DNA from: Lamprocystis purpurea
Lineage (GTDB): Bacteria > Pseudomonadota > Gammaproteobacteria > Chromatiales > Chromatiaceae
Direction: 5' to 3'
NCBI GenBank assembly: GCA_020718945.1
Contig: DYRB01000076.1
Location: 1 to 10,254 of the forward strand
Length of the DNA: 10,254 bases
The notes under the pieces were generated by a model. The model ran no database searches, was not told the origin of the DNA, and was given only the letters and a program-made list of their open reading frames with translations. This document shows, in pieces, positions 7,778 through 10,254 of the stretch (positions within the stretch are counted from its first letter, which is position 1; each line of letters begins with the position of its first letter). A program made the position numbers and the translations under genes.

Positions 7778-7855
7778 GCCGCAAATGAACGCTAATGAAC
7801 GCGAATGGGGCAGCGGCTACCGGTGCGTTTGCGTTTATTTGCGTTCATTTGCGGC
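7778..7855. repeat. Long inverted repeat / dispersed repeat unit between dsrR and dsrS
   Basis: Arms 7778-7807 and 7826-7855 pair over 30 positions: 26 Watson-Crick, three G-U and one T-T mismatch. The loop is 18 nt (7808-7825). Within each arm a 10-bp unit of the form GCnAATGAAC is repeated in tandem (7781-7790, 7791-7800, partial from 7801), giving helical-turn periodicity. The stretch is clearly richer in A and T than its surroundings. Four T follow at 7860-7863, so weak termination is possible. From memory, similar GCGTTCATTTGCG-like intergenic repeats recur in many environmental proteobacterial genomes, so this is probably one copy of a dispersed family; that last point is inference. Confidence 0.75.
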
Positions 7856-7880
7856 TGAGTTTTCCTTCCGCGGCTGACGC

Positions 7881-9002
7881 ATGGACCTGGCAAGCGAAGA
7901 CGCCTTCCGGCTCAATGTGCTGCTGGCCAACAGGCCCTTGGCCATCCGCATCGACGAGTCGCGCCTGATGGTCTACGGGCTGTCCGAACGCGGCGAGGCG
8001 CGCATCCAACTCAACCCGAGCGGCCGTCCCGATGCCTATGTGCGCCTGGTGCGGGAGCTGATCTCCGGCCAGGTGCTGGGTTCCCCCGGGGGCTATCCCG
8101 TGTATCTCCGCCGCTGGACCCGCATGGGGCAAATGCGCGACGAGAGCCTGGAGCAGCTCCTGTTGCTCGGTGAGCCGGAGGCCGTGGTGGCCGCGGTGCA
8201 CGCCCCTGGGCTCACCGACGAACTGGCGCGGCGTGCCTGGTGGGCCATGGAGGACGCCGAAAACGCCCGGCGCATGCTGGCCAACCCGGCGGTGCGGGGT
8301 GGGTCCATGGGCCGGGTCCTGGCGGACTATCTGGTCGACTACCTCCCCTTCGAGGCGGAGCCGGACAAGGCCATGGAATCGGTGCGCCTGGTCCTGCAAC
8401 CGGGGCTGCTGGAGCCGGTGCGCCTGGCTGACCTCTGGACCCGCTCTGCGCGCAAGCCCGCCCATCTGCTCGGTTTTCTCCATGCCCTCCCGGACCACCT
8501 GCCCGAGCCAGGTGCGGAACGCCGTGACGCCCCCGCCCTGCGCGAGCGCCTGGCCCCGCTGATCCTGGCCGGCGACCCTGTGGCCTTGCTCTGTGGCCGG
8601 GTTCCGTCCGCGGCTGGTCAGTCCTTCCTGCGCACCCTGGCCCTGGTGCTGGCCAAGCCGCCGACCCAGGAACTGGTCGGCAGTGCCTTCGACCTGATGC
8701 GCTCCTACTTCGGGGCCCTGCGCCCCGGGGGCGACCCCAATCTGCCCCTGCCGGCCCTGGTGGCGGAGGCCCAGGCATTCTGCGCCGCTCCGGACCCCGC
8801 CGGCCCCGTGGCCGCCTGCCTGGCCGCGGCCCCGGAGCTGGCCCCGGACCTGGTGGCCATGCGCATCCTGTCCGGGGTCGGCTACGGCGCCATCCGCGCC
8901 TACCTCATCGACTCCACCGCCTCCGGCAGCCTGATGCGGCGCAAGCTGGCCCCGGTCCTGGATGCCCTGGAGGCCCAGATTGACCTGTTGCGGCGGCGCT
9001 AG
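7881..9002 (+). CDS. dsrS: DsrS, soluble cytoplasmic dsr-expression protein
   Basis: 373-residue protein, recognised as DsrS from its position after dsrR, its length, and its start (MDLASEDAFRLNVLLANRP, then RIDESRLMVYGLSERG). No signal peptide, membrane helix or metal-binding motif is visible. It is mostly helical and rich in Ala and Leu, and ends in LDALEAQIDLLRRR. In A. vinosum the product has been reported as a soluble cytoplasmic protein affecting dsr gene expression; its biochemical activity is unknown. An in-frame TGA at 7875-7877 rules out an upstream start, so ATG 7881 is the first usable codon. No Shine-Dalgarno sequence precedes it: the 25 nt between the hairpin repeat and the start are pyrimidine- and GC-rich. 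The 8-bp word GCGGCTGA occurs twice there (7851-7858 and 7870-7877). Confidence 0.88.
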   Translation: MDLASEDAFRLNVLLANRPLAIRIDESRLMVYGLSERGEARIQLNPSGRPDAYVRLVRELISGQVLGSPGGYPVYLRRWTRMGQMRDESLEQLLLLGEPEAVVAAVHAPGLTDELARRAWWAMEDAENARRMLANPAVRGGSMGRVLADYLVDYLPFEAEPDKAMESVRLVLQPGLLEPVRLADLWTRSARKPAHLLGFLHALPDHLPEPGAERRDAPALRERLAPLILAGDPVALLCGRVPSAAGQSFLRTLALVLAKPPTQELVGSAFDLMRSYFGALRPGGDPNLPLPALVAEAQAFCAAPDPAGPVAACLAAAPELAPDLVAMRILSGVGYGAIRAYLIDSTASGSLMRRKLAPVLDALEAQIDLLRRR

Positions 9003-9013
9003 TATGGCCCCGC

Positions 9014-9044
9014 CCAAGCACCGGCAACATCAACCGATGCTTGG
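9014..9044 (+). repeat. Imperfect hairpin just after dsrS
   Basis: CCAAGCACCGG (9014-9024) pairs with CCGATGCTTGG (9034-9044) with one C-A mismatch and a 9-nt loop, starting 11 nt after the dsrS stop codon. There is no T-run after it, so it is a weak candidate for an operon-end structure, or part of the repeat cluster that follows. Confidence 0.45.
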
Positions 9045-9092
9045 CGCGGTTCGCACCCGGGACACGGGCTAGGAGCGCGGGCCACTGGGAGC

Positions 9093-9138
9093 GCCGGCAT
9101 CTTGCCGGCAACTGGGTCCCCCGGCGTCCCGCCGGGGG
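9093..9138. repeat. Tandem hairpins of a probable dispersed intergenic repeat
   Basis: Two perfect stems stand side by side. GCCGGCA (9093-9099) pairs with TGCCGGC (9103-9109) around TCT. The second, CCCCCGGCG (9118-9126), pairs with CGCCGGGGG (9130-9138) around TCC. The core GCCGGCATCTTGCCGGC preceded by GGGAGCG resembles a repeat I remember from many proteobacterial intergenic regions, whose reverse frame reads KMPALP; that reading is present here on the minus strand. Family membership is inference. Confidence 0.6.
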
Positions 9139-9310
9139 TATGACGCTGACCTCGCCAAGCCGCGGCCCCTGGATTCGGCTGACGAAACTTGCCAAGTCTC
9201 TGGAGCTTCGCGACCAAAAGGCCGAGCCTCGGGTTGCTTGATGTTTCCGTGACCAGCGCGCAGGTGTGCTAGGTCCCTGTGGGCCCTTATGCGTCGATAT
9301 ACTGAACTTA

Positions 9311-9340
9311 TTGGTCGCACCGCGACCGGTGTCCCATAAT
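9311..9340 (+). promoter_or_regulatory. Possible sigma70 promoter with inverted repeat in the spacer
   Basis: TTGGTC (9311-9316, 3 of 6 to TTGACA) and CATAAT (9335-9340, 5 of 6 to TATAAT) are 18 nt apart in one of the few AT-richer patches here. A perfect inverted repeat GGTCGC-ACC-GCGACC (9313-9327) overlaps the -35 and spacer and could be an operator. It would give a leader of about 70-75 nt for the gene at 9420. Support is by eye only, and the -35 is weak. Confidence 0.35.
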
Positions 9341-9351
9341 TCCCGCCCTGA

Positions 9352-9392
9352 CCCCTGATTGTGCAGGGGAAACAGGCCCCGGCCGCGGGGCC
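9352..9392 (+). other. Two tandem hairpins in the leader of the last gene
   Basis: CCCCTG (9352-9357) pairs with CAGGGG (9364-9369) around ATTGTG. GGCCCCG (9375-9381) pairs with CGGGGCC (9386-9392) around GCCG. Both are perfect stems that end 15 nt before the ribosome binding site. No T-run follows. They could stabilise or tune the transcript, or be chance in GC-rich DNA. Confidence 0.4.
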
Positions 9393-9407
9393 GGACACCC
9401 ATCGAGT

Positions 9408-9414
9408 GAGGTGA
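9408..9414 (+). promoter_or_regulatory. Strong ribosome binding site for the last gene
   Basis: GAGGTGA closely matches the anti-Shine-Dalgarno complement and lies 5 nt before the ATG at 9420. It selects this start over the in-frame ATG at 9411, which overlaps the site itself. Confidence 0.75.
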
Positions 9415-9419
9415 TAGCC

Positions 9420-10184
9420 ATGGCCGAGACTGGAAAGACCGACACCGCAAGCCTTACCCTGCGGCGGCAATTGGAGCGTCTGGGGCAGGACCTGGAGGCC
9501 GTCTCGGCGGAGATCTGGCGCAGTATCGACCACAACGACCCCGCCGGTCTGGAGCAGGGCGTCGCCTATAAGCAGCGCTTCAACCAGCGACGCGGGCCCC
9601 TGGAGGCCGCGGTCGCCGAGATGCTCGCCCTGCTGCGCGACAACCCCCTGAGCGATCCTGGCCCCGGTGAGGCCCTGGCCCAGCCCAAGATGGTCAGCGT
9701 TCCGCCACCCCCACCCAACCCCGCTCCAACCTTGGCCCACCCGGCCGCGGCCCGGGCCGTCGCCCCGGCCAAGGGGGAACAACCCCGGGGGCAGGCGTTG
9801 AACGGGGACCTGGGCCAGAAGGTCCCCTTCGGCTTCGTCCTCGGCGGCCAGACCTTCACCAGCGCCTCGGCCTGGCCCCTGTTCTACGAGGCCCTGCTGG
9901 AGGAACTCTACGGGCGGGCGGCGGAGAAGCTCTCCCGCCTGGCGGACGATGGGGCCGGCTTCCTGCACGCGGGCAAACCCCTGTTCGCCCGCATGCCCGA
10001 CCGGCTCGATGACCCGTTGCCGGTGGCCGAGGCCCTGTTCGCCGAGGCCGACCTGGCCCCGGAGGACCTGATGGAGGTCATCAAGGGGCTGCTGCGGGAG
10101 ATAGGCTATCCCCTGGACTCCTTCAAGATCCTGCTCAAGGAGAAGAATCGCGGTACGGTGGAGACCCTGTCCCTGGCGGCCTGA
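9420..10184 (+). CDS. Unrecognised two-part protein downstream of the dsr operon
   Basis: 254-residue protein that I do not recognise as a named family. Residues 11-75 are charged and helical, probably a short coiled coil or helical hairpin (LTLRRQLERLGQDLEAVSAEIW, then LEAAVAEMLALLRD; there is a break at HNDPAG). Residues 76-130 form a Pro/Ala-rich flexible linker that includes a run of five Pro at 95-99. Residues 133-243 form a compact C-terminal domain beginning PFGFVLGGQTFTSASAWPLF and ending in a helix-turn-strand, DLMEVIKGLLREIGYPLDSFKILLKE. That pattern (an FxxxG strand, a W after a Ser, a long helix, then a two-helix end) loosely recalls a small domain I have seen at the C-terminus of otherwise unrelated bacterial proteins, but I cannot name it. 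No cysteine, signal peptide or membrane helix is present. A strong ribosome site and a possible own promoter suggest a separate transcription unit, not a ninth dsr gene. Confidence 0.85.
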   Translation: MAETGKTDTASLTLRRQLERLGQDLEAVSAEIWRSIDHNDPAGLEQGVAYKQRFNQRRGPLEAAVAEMLALLRDNPLSDPGPGEALAQPKMVSVPPPPPNPAPTLAHPAAARAVAPAKGEQPRGQALNGDLGQKVPFGFVLGGQTFTSASAWPLFYEALLEELYGRAAEKLSRLADDGAGFLHAGKPLFARMPDRLDDPLPVAEALFAEADLAPEDLMEVIKGLLREIGYPLDSFKILLKEKNRGTVETLSLAA

Positions 10185-10254
10185 TCGATCCCGCGCCCTG
10201 AAAAAGGCTATGTCTGCATTAGGTGTTGGTCCGACCGGGAGGCCCACCGTGGGA

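Larger units (their letters stand above)
9003..9419. other. 417-nt intergenic region after the dsr operon
   Basis: No convincing gene is seen; short frames here show no recognisable protein. It holds an imperfect stem at 9014-9044, a pair of tandem GC hairpins at 9093-9138 that look like a dispersed repeat, about 150 nt (9140-9290) where I see nothing, a possible promoter at 9311-9340, two leader hairpins at 9352-9392, and the ribosome site of the next gene. No good intrinsic terminator with a T-run is present directly after dsrS. Confidence 0.7.

Noticed and set aside
7778..7855. CRISPR-like or origin-like iteron array
   Set aside because: The 10-bp units number only two to three per arm with no spacers, and no cas or rep gene is nearby. 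The arms pair as a single hairpin.
9298..9303. TATACT as an alternative -10 for the last gene
   Set aside because: The hexamer is good, but the region 16-18 nt upstream has no resemblance to a -35. The 9311-9340 pair is better.
9069..10247. Minus-strand frame of 392 codons spanning the post-operon spacer and the last gene
   Set aside because: It crosses inverted repeats and a plausible promoter, and overlaps a plus-strand gene with an excellent ribosome site. The apparent MPALP peptide comes from the repeat, not from a gene.

Overview
The window lies in the second half of a dissimilatory sulfite reductase (dsr) operon of the sulfur-oxidising type. Eight consecutive plus-strand genes read dsrK (5' end cut by the window edge), dsrL, dsrJ, dsrO, dsrP, dsrN, dsrR and dsrS. 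This matches the distal part of the dsrABEFHCMKLJOPNRS cluster known from Allochromatium vinosum. The presence of dsrL, dsrN, dsrR and dsrS in this order, together with GC-rich DNA, points to a gammaproteobacterial sulfur oxidiser, most likely of the order Chromatiales (purple sulfur bacteria and relatives). Genus cannot be judged from the sequence alone.

Layout: 1-1265 dsrK (cytoplasmic HdrD-like subunit); 1362-3317 dsrL (NAD(P)H-linked iron-sulfur flavoprotein partner of DsrAB); 3371-3841 dsrJ (periplasmic triheme cytochrome c); 3838-4611 dsrO (Tat-exported iron-sulfur protein); 4632-5852 dsrP (NrfD-type membrane protein). A perfect 11-bp hairpin with a T-run, which looks like an intrinsic terminator, sits at 5899-5934. 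Then come 5959-7338 dsrN (CbiA/CobB-type amidase), 7410-7727 dsrR (A-type-like protein without the cluster cysteines), a 78-nt AT-richer inverted repeat at 7778-7855, and 7881-9002 dsrS. A 417-nt non-coding stretch (9003-9419) carries several inverted repeats, including a probable dispersed repeat, and a possible promoter. Last is an unrecognised gene at 9420-10184. The final 70 nt (10185-10254) hold nothing I can identify.

How the genes work together: DsrK, J, O and P, with DsrM encoded upstream of the window, form the transmembrane DsrMKJOP complex. It links the cytoplasmic DsrC trisulfide/thiol couple to the membrane and periplasm. DsrL couples DsrAB to the NAD(H) pool. DsrN amidates the siroheme of DsrAB. 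DsrR and DsrS have maturation or expression roles. These functional statements rest on family knowledge; the identities rest on motifs, order and length seen here.

I found no clearly new multi-gene system. The most interesting non-routine signals are the apparent terminator inside the operon before dsrN, the long hairpin repeat just before a dsrS gene that lacks a Shine-Dalgarno sequence, and the unknown two-part protein after the operon with its own possible promoter.
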